Shown here: one piece after another, positions 24,471 through 36,589 of the stretch
Layout: the number at the start of each line of letters is the position of its first letter
How positions within the stretch are numbered: the first letter of the stretch is position 1
Assembly (NCBI GenBank): GCA_034766995.1
Contig: CM068322.1
Coordinates: 15,163,310-15,227,309, forward strand
Direction of reading: 5' to 3'
Length of the DNA: 64,000 bases
Source: Acanthacorydalis orientalis
Lineage: Eukaryota; Arthropoda; Insecta; Megaloptera; Corydalidae
Made by a program: the position numbers and the translations under genes
The notes under the pieces: model-generated
Databases searched by the model: none
Seen by the model: only the letters and a program-made list of their open reading frames with translations
What the model was told of the DNA's origin: nothing

Positions 24471-24471
<1 letters not shown>
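24405..24471. other. Short GC-richer segment with GCGAG/GAGCGAGCA motifs
   Basis: Starts AAAAGCCGCTAAACTGAGCA and ends GGCAAAGCCGTTTAGTG, so a direct repeat GCCGYTTA-like pair brackets it. It resembles the patch at 9305-9400 in style (repeated GCGAG). Confidence 0.35.

Positions 24472-24521
<50 letters not shown>
24472..24521. repeat. (TA)n array
   Basis: Pure TA, about 50 bp, directly after the GC-richer segment at 24405-24471. Confidence 0.95.
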
Positions 24522-24523
<2 letters not shown>

Positions 24524-24754
24524 AAATAATTAATTGGCTACAAACAAGAATTTTATATTAATTTATGTGTAAAATTAACTACAATAAAATTGTAATCATT
24601 TTCTTGTGAGAAGATTTCACCATAATTGTATGCATAATCTTGAAACCTTTGATAACGATTAAGGTTCAAGCTAGTAGTATAAGTTTCACCGCGATTGGAC
24701 GAGTTCCCAAAGGTAAATCCTTCGATGTTGAACAATGAAGATCAAAATGTTACA

Positions 24755-24760
<6 letters not shown>

Positions 24761-24842
<82 letters not shown>
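24761..24842. repeat. (TA)n array
   Basis: TA with one TTT interruption, about 82 bp. Confidence 0.94.
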
Positions 24843-24849
<7 letters not shown>

Positions 24850-24899
24850 GACATTTTGATTTACGTTTTAATTATGGTGTTCATGTAGTTACTCAAGAA

Positions 24900-25104
24900 A
24901 TGAGTTTAACAATCAAATAAAAGACGTTATTTAAATAACCTACATTCACACTATTAATTATTTATTAAAGGTAATTAACTGTGTTCTATTGAAGTAATGT
25001 TAATTATACTTGTATTTTACTTACAACACTAATTAAACATTATTTTTTTTTGTATAACTGATTCCTGTTTTTATACTATTCGTGTATTATTATGCTTTGA
25101 AAAT

Positions 25105-25155
<51 letters not shown>

Positions 25156-26000
25156 TTATTGAGATCACTTGTAACAAAAACCATTTATTGAAATATTGCA
25201 GTAAGTAAAAGTTAGAAAATTAAGAAGAAAATAAATAAAAAACACGCTTAGACTGAAATCTATATAAACATTCTCTTTATTTTATGTTGTTCTTTATTTC
25301 ACACCTTAATTATAAAAAAATAATCAAAAAACTAAAAAATAATATTTTTATTAATCGTGTTTTAGGCGTGAATTTGAGTGCTATTTTTTTCTTTAAAAAA
25401 ATATTATACAAAAATTTCAAAAAAACATGAAAATAAGTAATGCGAAGATCAAAAATCACTCAAATCAATACAGAAATAAATAGACAATTTATAAATATTA
25501 GATACAATTCACGATATTTTTATAGTGTAATTGATGAATTATTAAAATTTCATTTTACTTTGAATACTTCCCAAATTATTATTTTAATATTAATGATTCA
25601 AAATTCATTACAACGAATAATACTCACTGAATTGAATGTTAAATAATTGTGCTTTTTTATGATAATTTTTAACAAAACAGTTCTAAAAAAAATAAATTAA
25701 GATACTAAAAAGAAAAGTTCGTCTAAAGAAATATACTAATAAAAATAACACAGGCACAAAATTCTTCAAATATTGAAATTACTTCATGTAAAAAATACTA
25801 TACAATAAGCAAAGAAATATTATAAAAGAAACATACGTGAAAATAGCGTGTATAAAAAAATGTAAGCAACTAAAATAAGTTTTAATGTAATTATTATGTA
25901 AAATTTTCACTAATTGTATATCAGTCATCACTTTGAATCTGATATCCGTAATGTAGTAACATTTCTGAAAAAAGTGATTAAAATAGCTTATGACCTCCTA
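24900..26000. other. No gene seen; very AT-rich
   Basis: Nothing beyond one (TA)n array. Confidence 0.6.
25109..25152. repeat. (TA)n array
   Basis: Pure TA, about 44 bp. Confidence 0.95.
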
Positions 26001-26005
26001 CTTAC

Positions 26006-26791
26006 GAGGGTCGTTTGATAAGTATGGTAAAAAGATAAGTTAAACACCGTTTTTTGAAAAAATCGATTTTATTTCTCAACCTAGTCTTCATTGAGGGATA
26101 TACACTAGGTCCAGTGAGTTTCCAATTTTTTCATCCCGTCGGAAAAATCGCTTTTCTCAAAGTCTGCAAAATATGTATTGACGATGATGATGATATCTTC
26201 ATTCGACGACAATTTCTTCCCACCTAGCTAAATTTTCAAGTTTGCAAAAACAGAAAATCAATTGAGATGGGGATTCAAATTGAAGCTCAATTTTGCCATA
26301 GTGACGGTCAATTTGTGGGATGGCGCGTTGTCCTGGTAAAAGAGCACTACTTGTGCATCAATCTAGGCTGTTCTTGTTTCAGCTCTTCTTTCAAAAGGTC
26401 CCATAATGTAGCATAATAGGATCCTGATATCGTTTACCAGTTCGTTAAGTACTCGATCAGGATGATTCCTTGGAAATCCCAAAAATCAGTGGTCATCACT
26501 TTCCCTGTTGACAAAACGGTCTTCGCCTTTTTCGACACACTTTCAACACTCCTTGTCTACTGCTTTGAGTTAGATGTGGATCTATGTTTTATCCACGGTC
26601 ACGAATCGACTCAAAAAGGCCTGATCGTTTTTATTCCATTTTCCGGAAACTGCTACAATATTCACTTCAAACATCTGTAGAACGTGAACAACGCGTTGCT
26701 TTGAAAAGTGACTCTTGATACCCGTGACGTTACCAAAAGAATGGTGACACCATATCATATAAATTTACCAAACTTATCAAATGACCCATGT
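26006..26791 (-). mobile_element. Internally deleted irritans-type mariner (786 bp)
   Basis: Terminal repeats are clear: CGAGGGTCGTTTGATAAGTA at the left and, reverse-complemented, CATGGGTCATTTGATAAGTT at the right. TA flanks both sides. It is a second copy of the family at 13513-14403, with matching 5' UTR (the AGTCACTTTTCA and CACCATTCTTTTGGTAACGT blocks) and the same loss of the transposase N-terminal half. Confidence 0.9.
26070..26690 (-). pseudogene. Irritans-type mariner transposase, catalytic half, badly broken
   Basis: Readable pieces in order are VVHVLQMFEVNIVAVS, FLSRFVTVDKT with a stop, VMTTDFWDFQGIILIEYL, VVLFYQDNAPSHKLTVTMAK and the C-terminal block before a stop near 26075. The first Asp (TVDKT) and second Asp (YQDNAP) survive. 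The segment that should carry the third Asp (SPDLAPSD) is deleted between NPH and the ANLK block. It aligns throughout with the copy at 13610-14265 and is more decayed. Confidence 0.82.
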
Positions 26792-26793
26792 AT

Positions 26794-29100
26794 TTTAAAT
26801 AAGTGAGACAATGATATTACCATTTTAAAAATTAGAACACTGCCTGATCAATAGCAAAAGAATGAAATGTGTATAAAATTTGAAAGTAATATTATAATTT
26901 TAAAATAATTTACGCTTTTATACTTTTTTTCGGTAATTACTTTGAAAATATTATAATTAGGTATATGTACACGTATATGTTATTTAACCTTGGTAAAAAT
27001 TGAAAGTAATTACATTCAATAACATGGGTTGAAATTATAATTATCACTTTTTTAATTAAAAAACAAAAAAAAACTCGTCGAGAATTTACATGAGTATGTT
27101 TTGCCCCAAAAACAAACTCATGAGTAACAAAAACGATAACTTCTTGGATACAACTACTTTTTATAAATACTTTAATCTTTAAGAAACATTAACAGCAATG
27201 AAGTGTGTGTATCACGTTTAATTAACTGAAGAAATAATGTAACTAAAATTACACACTCTAAAAATACAGTGTATAGAAATGTTCATCCTTTTTGTAGTAG
27301 AATAAAAAAGAATCACATGTATTGTCACAGCTGTTTCGTCAATATAAAAGATAAACGAGCTTGGTTCTATATTTAAATGTAAAAATAGACACGATACGAA
27401 GTTATTTTAAAATTCAGCATAGTTTAAGTAGTTTCGAGCGTTGTACTTTTTTGTTGTTTTTGTTACGGTTTGCGTTTTTATAGTAATTTTATAATAAATG
27501 TATAAGTGTTAACATTTTCTCTTTGATCTATTCTTAACAAGACATTGGTAGTAAAATAAAAATGAATTAACTTCAGAAATGACGACAAAAATTATTTTCA
27601 TACGGCTTACATCAAGACAGTGTATTGACTGATTAACAGCGCTAAGGAGTTAGATTTATTTTTTAACACGAGTTTTCCAATCAGAAATAATAAAATATAA
27701 ACATGTTGTGTTGACGTCATTTTACATATCTAAAATGTTATATAATTTATTTCATACAAATTAAACACATAATTGAATCCAAAAAAAATTTATTCCAGTT
27801 TTCAAATTTAAAAAAATGAAAAATTATTTAAAATATTTTACAAACAAGTATAATTTATCATATTATTAATATATTTCAGTGCATAAAGGTATAAATATAA
27901 TTGAGAAAAAATCTAATTAATATAATTTAAAATTAGTTTTTACATGTATTAATGAAAATAAAAATAAGATGTTTTGTTATGAAAGAAATTTTTTTCTGAA
28001 ACCAACTATAAACATTCTTTTTGTGTCAAATTTAACAGTCCAGTGCACAAGCTTCACTTATTTGCAAGACAGAAGAGACAATTTCTTAATAAAAAAAAAA
28101 TACCAAGATGTCACAAAATCAAAATAAAATTCATGACACACTGGTCAGCAATACGAAGTGCCAGATAGTTACAAATGTTTTATCTCAGTTACTATGTTAA
28201 GTCAAATTATAAAAAAATAATTTTTAGATAATATAGCTTTTATATCCTTAACTTAACTATAAATAATAATAAAAATTGAAATGAAATAGTTACTTGCATA
28301 AAAAAAAATATATAAATTTAATTTTTAAAATATTTTAGTAGAAGAAAATAATTTATTTTCGAAGATTTTAAAGGAAAAAGCAAATTATTGAAAACAGTAC
28401 ACTAGTGATTTTTAAATTGTGCGTTCTTCAACTTCTTTAAGTAAAACATGAGTTATAGCAACCTATATCTTTCCCTCCATATGTAAAATTGATGAATTTA
28501 AATTTGAACAATGATTGTACATTTTTATAATTATTGATACCTTATATTTTTCCAGTAAAGAAAAATATATAAAATTTAGAATCAGATAGTTTAGTTTAAA
28601 TTTCCTATGGATAATGAAATTATTTATTACTGATTATTTATTAGTAATTATTTATTACTACACAATTTTCGACATCTAGATTTCATAATTGAGATATTCT
28701 CGGTCATTTTCAGTCACATTTTAATTGCCACATTATTTCACAATAGTAAGCGCAAATCCTGTTTTACACAAATAAATGCTACAAACAAGAACAATATTGT
28801 GTCTTCTCATCTAATTGTTCGTCAAAAAATGTAACAATATCCGATTTTGATTTCTGTACAATGTTTTATAACACACAAATAAATGCAAACCTTAGTTTAG
28901 AAAATGATGTTGTATATGAAGTATTAAAACTATATAATATAAATAACGAAAAAATATATCAATCCAAATAAAATAACTCTACATTTATTATAAAGATAAA
29001 CATTGTTAATGTAAATATTAAGTGATATTAAATGTTTAATTTTGTTACATATGTTGTACTTAATCCAATAAACGATTTTTATTCGAATAAAATGCTCTCT
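26794..29100. other. No gene seen; patches 27270-27470 and 27590-27730
   Basis: The two patches are mixed-composition non-coding DNA. The rest is AT-rich. Confidence 0.5.
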
Positions 29101-29111
29101 CCTTCTCTCTA

Positions 29112-29112
29112 T

Positions 29113-29175
<63 letters not shown>
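29112..29175. repeat. (AC)n-(AT)n compound array
   Basis: An AC tract, then AT with one AAAT step. Confidence 0.94.
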
Positions 29176-29183
<8 letters not shown>

Positions 29184-29606
29184 AAGAAAGAAATAAAGTT
29201 GAAGTTACTAATATGTTTCATTATTCATTCGCCAAAGTGTGTAGATTATTTTGAACAAATTATGAGTAATATTAGAATTCAGAGAGAAACAGAACGTTCA
29301 AGAAGATGAATATAGAGATGATGGTAGATATTTATGATGAATATGTCGAACAAAAAGGCAACTAATCGACTGAAAATTTCAGAAAAAAATCCGTATTGGT
29401 ATCGATACAAGGAATTAATATGAAATATCGACAAGAAAACAACACGCAGAATACTAAGAGGACGGCTAGTAAAATAGGTGTATTTTTTCGGTTGTTTCAC
29501 TGATGTTATTTTATTATATTTACTCAACCTTTCAATTTTTGCAAACTTCCGTTCACGTCAAAGTTCAAATAAAGTATATACTGACACAAACATATATCTA
29601 TATACA

Positions 29607-29612
<6 letters not shown>

Positions 29613-29664
<52 letters not shown>
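29613..29664. repeat. (TA)n array
   Basis: Pure TA, about 52 bp. Confidence 0.95.
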
Positions 29665-29669
<5 letters not shown>

Positions 29670-29783
29670 CATATATTATTTGGCTGATATGATATTTTTC
29701 ATGCGAATAAAGGATATTGAACAAGGTTTTAACTAAAATAACTGAATAGAAAAAATTCTCTAAAAACAATAGGTACGCAAGGC

Positions 29784-29786
<3 letters not shown>

Positions 29787-29849
<63 letters not shown>
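29787..29849. repeat. (TA)n array
   Basis: Pure TA, about 63 bp. Confidence 0.95.
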
Positions 29850-29852
<3 letters not shown>

Positions 29853-30084
29853 AAAAGGTGTAATTAATATATTACCAGACCATTTAGTGAATTTCATTAT
29901 TTTTTATTTTAGATATTTACAATGTCAAAAATGAACATATAATGCAGGAATCTATTTATTAATAAATAACATTTTTTATTATCAGTAATAATTGTTTTTT
30001 TCAATTAAAAAGTACATTTAATTATAAAATTTATAAAAGAATTTAAAAAATATACATACTCTGATAATATCATCATGCATTTAT

Positions 30085-30111
30085 GTATACATACATACAT
30101 ACATACATACA

Positions 30112-30180
<69 letters not shown>
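30085..30180. repeat. (TACA)n-(TA)n compound array
   Basis: About 14 units of TACA followed by about 42 bp of TA. Confidence 0.95.
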
Positions 30181-30183
<3 letters not shown>

Positions 30184-30500
30184 TTCAAGTATTGTAGATA
30201 TGAATTAATAATTTATAGGATGAGAATAAAACAAGGTCAAAGTTTAATTGTTGTACTTTCAATGATGATAAGCTGTATTGTGTACTGCTGAGGCCAATGT
30301 GCACTGTGTGCAAGAATTGTTGGTTCAGTGTTATAAAGTTACACGTATCCTGTTTTGTATATACTGTACCAAACATCATGCCACTAGATATTAAGAGAAT
30401 GAAGATAAGACCTTGTGACAAGGAGTACCAGTTACCTCTATATATAATTCGTTCATACACGATGCTCATGTGCAAAATTCATATATGAGGTACCAGATAC
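30181..30500. other. Non-repetitive segment before the palindromes
   Basis: Mixed sequence with overlapping 63-96 codon frames on both strands and no recognisable family. It precedes the palindrome cluster and may belong to the same unit. Confidence 0.35.
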
Positions 30501-30554
30501 AAACAAAAAAACTGCCGAAACATAACACATGACTTCTTATCACGAATTTCATAT

Positions 30555-30614
30555 AGTAATCACATGCATACAAAACTTATATATATATATAAGTTTTGTA
30601 TGCATGTGATTACT
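30555..30614. repeat. Perfect 60-bp palindrome
   Basis: The left 30 bases (AGTAATCACATGCATACAAA then ACTTATATAT) are exactly repeated as reverse complement on the right with no spacer. The outer 22 bases on each side are non-repetitive; the core is alternating TA. Confidence 0.95.
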
Positions 30615-30617
30615 GTG

Positions 30618-30635
30618 AAACTACTTTTCACTTCT

Positions 30636-30714
<79 letters not shown>

Positions 30715-30735
30715 AAAAGAAGTGAAAAGTAGTTT
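30618..30735. repeat. Inverted repeat with 29-bp arms around a (TA)n core
   Basis: Left arm 30618-30646 and right arm 30707-30735 are perfect inverted copies (AAACTACTTTTCACTTCTTT then TACATACAT). The middle is a (TA)n-type tract. It begins 3 bases after the palindrome at 30555-30614. Confidence 0.95.
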
Positions 30736-31092
30736 GTTTTTAATATTATGTGCTGATTTACACACAACGAAAATTATAATCATTAGAGATTGCTAAGATA
30801 TCCTGTATAATGATTTTTATGGCCCATATAATAATACATTTTTTTATTAACTTATTATTATTTAATAACTATTATTCGTTAACTTATGAATGAGAATTGA
30901 TTACACATAATTTTATCAAAACTTGAATCAATGTTTTTTCAGTGATACTACTAACAAAATTTTACAAAACTACAATTATAAACTATGACAGTGATAGAAT
31001 TCTGTTCAAAAAACAATGAGGATTATATATGTAATCAAATAAAAGAAGATTTAATTTTTCTATTATTCTTTGTATGTATATTATTATACATA

Positions 31093-32369
31093 CGAGGGAG
31101 ATTTGAAGAGTAACTTGGTTAGCATAGACGGTAGGGAGAGGACAGCTGTATATGTTTTCATGTACTTCATTCCTTTTAGTGACATATGTGAAGTTTCAAG
31201 TCATTCCACCATTAATTCTTCGTTTGACAGTTGTTTCAACACAAGCGTTTTGTGCGAAAGTGGAAAATGGATAAAATCGGAATTCGAGGTGTGATTCAGT
31301 TCTTTTTTTAGAAGAGAAAACAATGAAGGTAATTCATGAAAGGAAATTTCCTATAATGGATGAATTTAGTATTTTCTACGAAATCGTTCGACTTTATGTG
31401 AATGTATTTAAACGTAATAGGATGAGTATCGACGATGCACCACACTCCAGAGACCGGAGAACAGCTGTCACGCCAGAAATCATCGATAAAACCCACGATA
31501 TGACTTTGTTCGACAGACGAATGAAAGTGAGCGAGATAGCAGAGGTCATAGACGTCAGCAATTGAGCGAACGCAATTTATTATGCATAATGAATCGCATA
31601 TGACAAAACTTTCCGCAATACGAGTGCCGTGTTTGCTCACAGCAGAGCAAAAACGAGTTCGTTCCGAATATCAGAAGTCTTCTTGGAACTGATTAAGAAG
31701 AATTCAACGAATTTTATGCATCGTTTTGGGACCATGGATTAAACTCCGATTCAGAATTTATACATCAGAATCGAAAAAATAATCAAAACAGTGGACTGAA
31801 TGCGGTTAAACGATTCGGAAGAAGGGAAAAACGGTTCACTTGATTGAAAAGATAATGATGATAGTTTTCTGGAATGTGAAAGAAATTCTTTTGATCAACT
31901 ATCTTAAAAAGGAAAAAATTACTACTACTCAATACTACGCATTACTTTTGGAGAAGTTGGAGGCAGCGATCGCGGAAAAACATCTCGGACTGGCGAATAG
32001 AAGTGTTGTTTCACCATAACAATACACCGTTTATTTAAGCGTCCTTATTTAGCAAAAATTGACCGAATTGAAGCTTGAAATCCTTCCGTATTAGCCTGAT
32101 TTGACTCCTTTAAACACTGATTTGTTCCCAAACTTAAAAATTTTCTAGTTAGAAAACGATTTGGGTCGAATTTAGAGTTGATAGAGAATGAAAACGGCTA
32201 TTTTGTGGACCTCAAAGAAATTCATTTTCGGAAGGATATTGAGAAGCTAGAGAGAGGTTGGAGAAAATGCGTTGAGCTTCGAGAGGATTATGTCGAAGAA
32301 TAAAGTAAACTTTGAAATTGAAGTTGTTATCTCTAATATCGAACTAAGTTACCCTTTAAACCGTTCTCG
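31093..32369 (+). mobile_element. Full-length irritans-type mariner (1277 bp), inactive
   Basis: The left end reads CGAGGGAGATTTGAAGAGTA and the right end, reverse-complemented, CGAGAACGGTTTAAAGGGTA, each flanked by TA. The length is standard for a mariner. The coding remnant fills 31267-32303, leaving 5' and 3' untranslated parts of normal size. Confidence 0.93.
31267..32303 (+). pseudogene. Irritans-type mariner transposase, full span but broken
   Basis: The start MDKIGIRGVIQFFF meets a stop after 14 residues. The second helix-turn-helix region is open (TAVTPEIIDKTHDMTLFDRR, then MKVSEIAEVIDVSN). Later blocks are MHRFGTMD, SKQWTE, IVFWNVKEILLINYL, TTTQYYALLLEKLEAAIAEK, VLFHHNNTPF, PDLTPLNTDLFPNL, and the C-terminus WRKCVELREDYVEE before TAA. 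The first catalytic Asp is kept (TMD) but the following Glu is a stop; the second Asp is Asn (HHNN) and the third aligns with Asn (PLN). Several frameshifts are present. Confidence 0.9.
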
Positions 32370-32981
32370 TATTATAAGACAAAATAAAGTTATGAATTTA
32401 GTTGCAACAAAGTTGACTTGTAAAATAAAAATTATAAAAAAAATGCATTAGTATTTCATTTGTTTATTAATCATTCCTCACAAAAATATAGTAAAACATT
32501 TATTAAAAAAAATGCATTTTTCCTTTACAGCTTTTAATTAGTAATCAGGTCTGTAACGATCGTTTTGTATTGAAACAGGCATATACTGAAACAAAAATTG
32601 CTTATTATTTGTGCATTAGATTTATTTTTTATTTATAGTATTGGAGAATCATTAAAATAGATCACATCTTTCAAATTCTATTATAATTTAAAATTCACTG
32701 GAGTATGACTGCATAGTTTTTTCCCTAGATAATAAAATTTAGTCATGAAACAAATTTGAATAATATTAGAATTTAAATTCTCATTCATAATTTAATATAT
32801 TAATACTATTACAATAGAATACTGAATAGTTTTAGTTTAAAAAAATAGAGTCTAAGAAATAATTCAATGCTCAAATAAATCAAAAAATCGCTTATTGTAA
32901 AATATATCAATATAGGAAAATATATAATTCTTAACTTGCTTTCTGCAATTATTTTTCAAAGAGTAAAATACTGAAAAATAT

Positions 32982-32984
<3 letters not shown>

Positions 32985-33032
<48 letters not shown>
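32985..33032. repeat. (TA)n array
   Basis: TA, about 46 bp, then AAATATATATGTGTGTG. Confidence 0.94.
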
Positions 33033-33036
<4 letters not shown>

Positions 33037-33606
33037 TATATGTGTGTGTATAGTGTAGTATGTGTAAGACATAATGTATACTTCTATTGAATTAAATTAA
33101 TTTTGCGTATTTCTTATCATTTTTCAATCAGTATTAAAATACAAATATTTCTGAACACACGAAAATGTATTTCTTATAATATAAAATAAAAACTGTTATC
33201 GAATTCTCTAGTTATAATGCAATACTACTACCATTAAAAATATAAAAGTATATAAAAAGAATAATACTGAGTACAGAGTTAATTTTAGAGGTAAGAATGT
33301 TATGATCTGATAATTTTTATCGAGCAGTAAATAATTTGAATTCATGTTTATTTTTAAATCTTTTGTATCGAGGCGATTTAAATGTGAGTGGCTAAAAAGG
33401 GTTTTCTATTTTCATTTCCGTTTGATCATTAATATTCTTGCATGATGAAACTTTTAAAACATCAAATAATAAATTAGCCAATCGAAAGAATTCATATTTT
33501 GTAATTATTCAAATCGTTGGGTTTCGATTTTGACAGAGATATGAAATAATTGAAATGAAAATAAATTCTTCACATTGTTTAAATAAACATATGCTTTTTT
33601 CCAGTG

Positions 33607-33607
<1 letters not shown>

Positions 33608-33663
<56 letters not shown>

Positions 33664-33690
33664 GTATATATAAGAGCATTTGTCTTGAGA

Positions 33691-33746
<56 letters not shown>
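33608..33746. repeat. Two (TA)n arrays
   Basis: TA tracts at 33608-33657 and 33695-33746 with about 37 bp between. Confidence 0.94.
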
Positions 33747-33747
<1 letters not shown>

Positions 33748-34307
33748 TATACTTTGTGTATGTATGATTCATAGAAATCATTCAGTATTTCAAACTACGT
33801 CATTCAATATTACAGAATTTATAAAAAATGTTGTTTATTTTCTTTCTAAATGGATTATTATTTTATATCATGTTTGACGTACGTTTTCGGCGTATATATA
33901 AATATTAATTATAAGAATGTGAATATTTTTTAATGATTAGTACGTATTGAGTGAGTGTGTTACGTTTTAATTAAATTTTGTTCAATTTAACTAAGTTTGC
34001 ATTGAATTTTCTACGAAGTCTATATACTATTATAGTCATTATTATTATTATAAAAACTTGTACCTCACGGGATATATTTCTATTAGACATTAAGGAGCCA
34101 GAAAAGACATGGGAAGGGATATTAGAAATTATCTCTACACTTCCAGTTCACTTCCTGCTGGAACATCCCGGATAGCAAATGAAAATGTTCATATTGTGCC
34201 ACATGTTTCAGTTATAATACATCACTTTTATGATGAATACTTTTCAGTGGTCACTGTGGAATAAAAAAGAAGATGGTTTCAGATGTGCCATACACATAAA
34301 CACACGA

Positions 34308-34308
<1 letters not shown>

Positions 34309-34347
<39 letters not shown>
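34309..34347. repeat. (TA)n array
   Basis: Pure TA, about 39 bp. Confidence 0.94.
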
Positions 34348-34351
<4 letters not shown>

Positions 34352-34850
34352 TCCAATAATCTCTCTAAAGATATATTTCATATTATGTTGCATCAATCAA
34401 AAACATATGACATGTAAAATTGAAAAATAAATTTAAAAAAATACTGAAGGAAAATAGTATCAATATCCAATCAATCGATTTGAAGTTTTTTAATATTTAT
34501 TCTAGAAACTAAAAAATACCAAAGAATTTAATAAAAATGATTTTATACACTCAATTTTATTTTTATTTAATAATAGTTTAAGAAATATTCTTTATTAAAA
34601 TTTTCTAAATACATATATATTGAAACAAGTAAATAAAAATTTAAACGATATATTTTGTACATTTTTTCTATTAATATTTATGTAAGGGCGATGTGCGTTT
34701 TGGTCATGTGGTTGAATTGTCTTTAAAAAATTTTTTTTTTACATTTCTACAAAACAAAGTTTTCTTATCAAAAGTGATCAATAGTCATAAGATCAATGAT
34801 CATTTTGATTATTGGTAAGGAGTATTTTGACGGCAACATCACCATTTTTA

Positions 34851-34857
34851 GAATACT

Positions 34858-34898
<41 letters not shown>

Positions 34899-34968
34899 TA
34901 TAAATATATATAAATAAACATATAATATATATATATATATATATATACATATATATCTAGATATATTC
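34851..34968. repeat. Imperfect TA-cored inverted repeat
   Basis: GAATACTAGATATATATA on the left mirrors TATATATCTAGATATATTC on the right. The centre also contains a smaller inverted pair (TGTTTATA / TAAATAAACA). Confidence 0.7.
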
Positions 34969-35883
34969 TACGAGAGCTACACTAAGTGGTAAAAATGACT
35001 AATTTCCATTTTCTAACACATAAAAAGGAAAGAATAGGTTAAAAAAAACATTAACTATAAAATATAAAAGAAAACTTTAAATTTTTAATACCAGTTATAA
35101 CTTGTGTTATCAAAATTTTAAAAAAATGAAAAGATTGATTAAATCTTATTTAATGATTATTTCTATGGAGTTTATATAAAATAAGTAAAAGAGAATGAAC
35201 GATGTCCGCGTAAATTTCTTAAAAATAATGTATAAATAATTTCTCTATTAAAATCAATCCATAATATTTATTTTTTATTGACAATATATTTTTTAGTCAA
35301 ACGATTTAAATACTGAGATGAAGAGAACGACACAATTTTTTTCTTAAAAAAGTAAGTGTTTTCATATAAATTTTTTTTATTTCTTCGTTTTTCTATAAAA
35401 ATAGAATTAGAAGTATTTATTTTATTAAAAAACAGACGTGAATTAAATATTAAGAATTCAAAATAACATAGATTTCATTCGCGGTAATTTACCAAATGCT
35501 TAGAAATCAGTTGAACAAAATTTTGAGTTTTTTTTAGGGAAGCGTAAGTATGTATAAAAAAATATTACAAAAAGACATGTTTAGAATGATAAAACTTATT
35601 GTTAATTTATTTTACAAGTATTAATTGATTTATCTAAAATTCCAAACTATTACCTTGGTTCTTAAAATATTTTTTTAAAAAATAAAAAATATCATCAGTT
35701 TTTCATTTTTTTTTGTAATTGAGATTTATTTAAAAAATTATCTGATAAATATCATTTGGATTTTTCTCCATCCGTCGAATTTTTCATTGTAAACAATACA
35801 AAAGGATCATTTTTAAAACGTGATCATAAAATAAAATTAACTACACCGACATCAATAAAAATATTAATGTTTATATTTCAGAT

Positions 35884-35886
<3 letters not shown>

Positions 35887-35953
<67 letters not shown>
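35887..35953. repeat. (TA)n array
   Basis: Pure TA, about 67 bp. Confidence 0.95.
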
Positions 35954-35957
<4 letters not shown>

Positions 35958-36499
35958 CGGTTTTATCCATGAATTCTGTACGATGAAGGTTTTTCCAAAT
36001 CTGTGTGTTTATAAAAAATACCTTATATATTTCTCAGAATAACATCAATGTCTTCGAAAGGCACAATATTTTGCAATCTCGTTTTCTTACTAAAAACATA
36101 CTTTTTTATTATTTGACCTGGTTATAATGCGATAAAATTAGAATAAAAAAAAATCGAAGATTTATGAATGTAATACGATTATGATTAGTTGTACACTTTA
36201 CATATTTTTTCACGGAAAATATATCTGTATTTTTACTTGTTGTTCAAATTTGTGTTTATAAATATAATAGAAGAAGAATGTTTGTCGAGTTACAAGATGA
36301 AAAACAATGATATATGTTATATATTTCAGTATATAAGTATCACGCAAACAAGTACGATTTTTTCAGAAATGACTGTGTTCTTCATATAATACGAAAAATA
36401 TAATCAGCATATATATATAATGTGTTCTGAAAGAATAAACCCATGCAATCTTCAAAAATCACGCACGTTTACTATTCAATTTAAATTTAAATAGAGAAA

Positions 36500-36516
36500 T
36501 ATATACATACATATAC

Positions 36517-36586
<70 letters not shown>
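36500..36586. repeat. (TACA)n-(TA)n-(TGTA)n compound array
   Basis: ACATACATATACATATAC steps, about 55 bp of TA, then GTATGTATGTAT: a roughly mirror-symmetric compound repeat. Confidence 0.93.
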
Positions 36587-36587
<1 letters not shown>

Positions 36588-36589
36588 AG

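Larger units (their letters stand above)
32372..36480. other. No gene seen; about 4 kb of AT-rich DNA
   Basis: Only microsatellites and the inverted repeat at 34851-34968. Confidence 0.55.

Noticed and set aside
26462..26680. 72-codon plus-strand frame
   Set aside because: Antisense to the deleted mariner at 26006-26791.
30085..30140. Regular repeats that could suggest a CRISPR-like array
   Set aside because: A plain TACA microsatellite in eukaryotic DNA with no spacers.
31308..31640. 110-codon minus-strand frame
   Set aside because: Antisense to the transposase remnant at 31267-32303.
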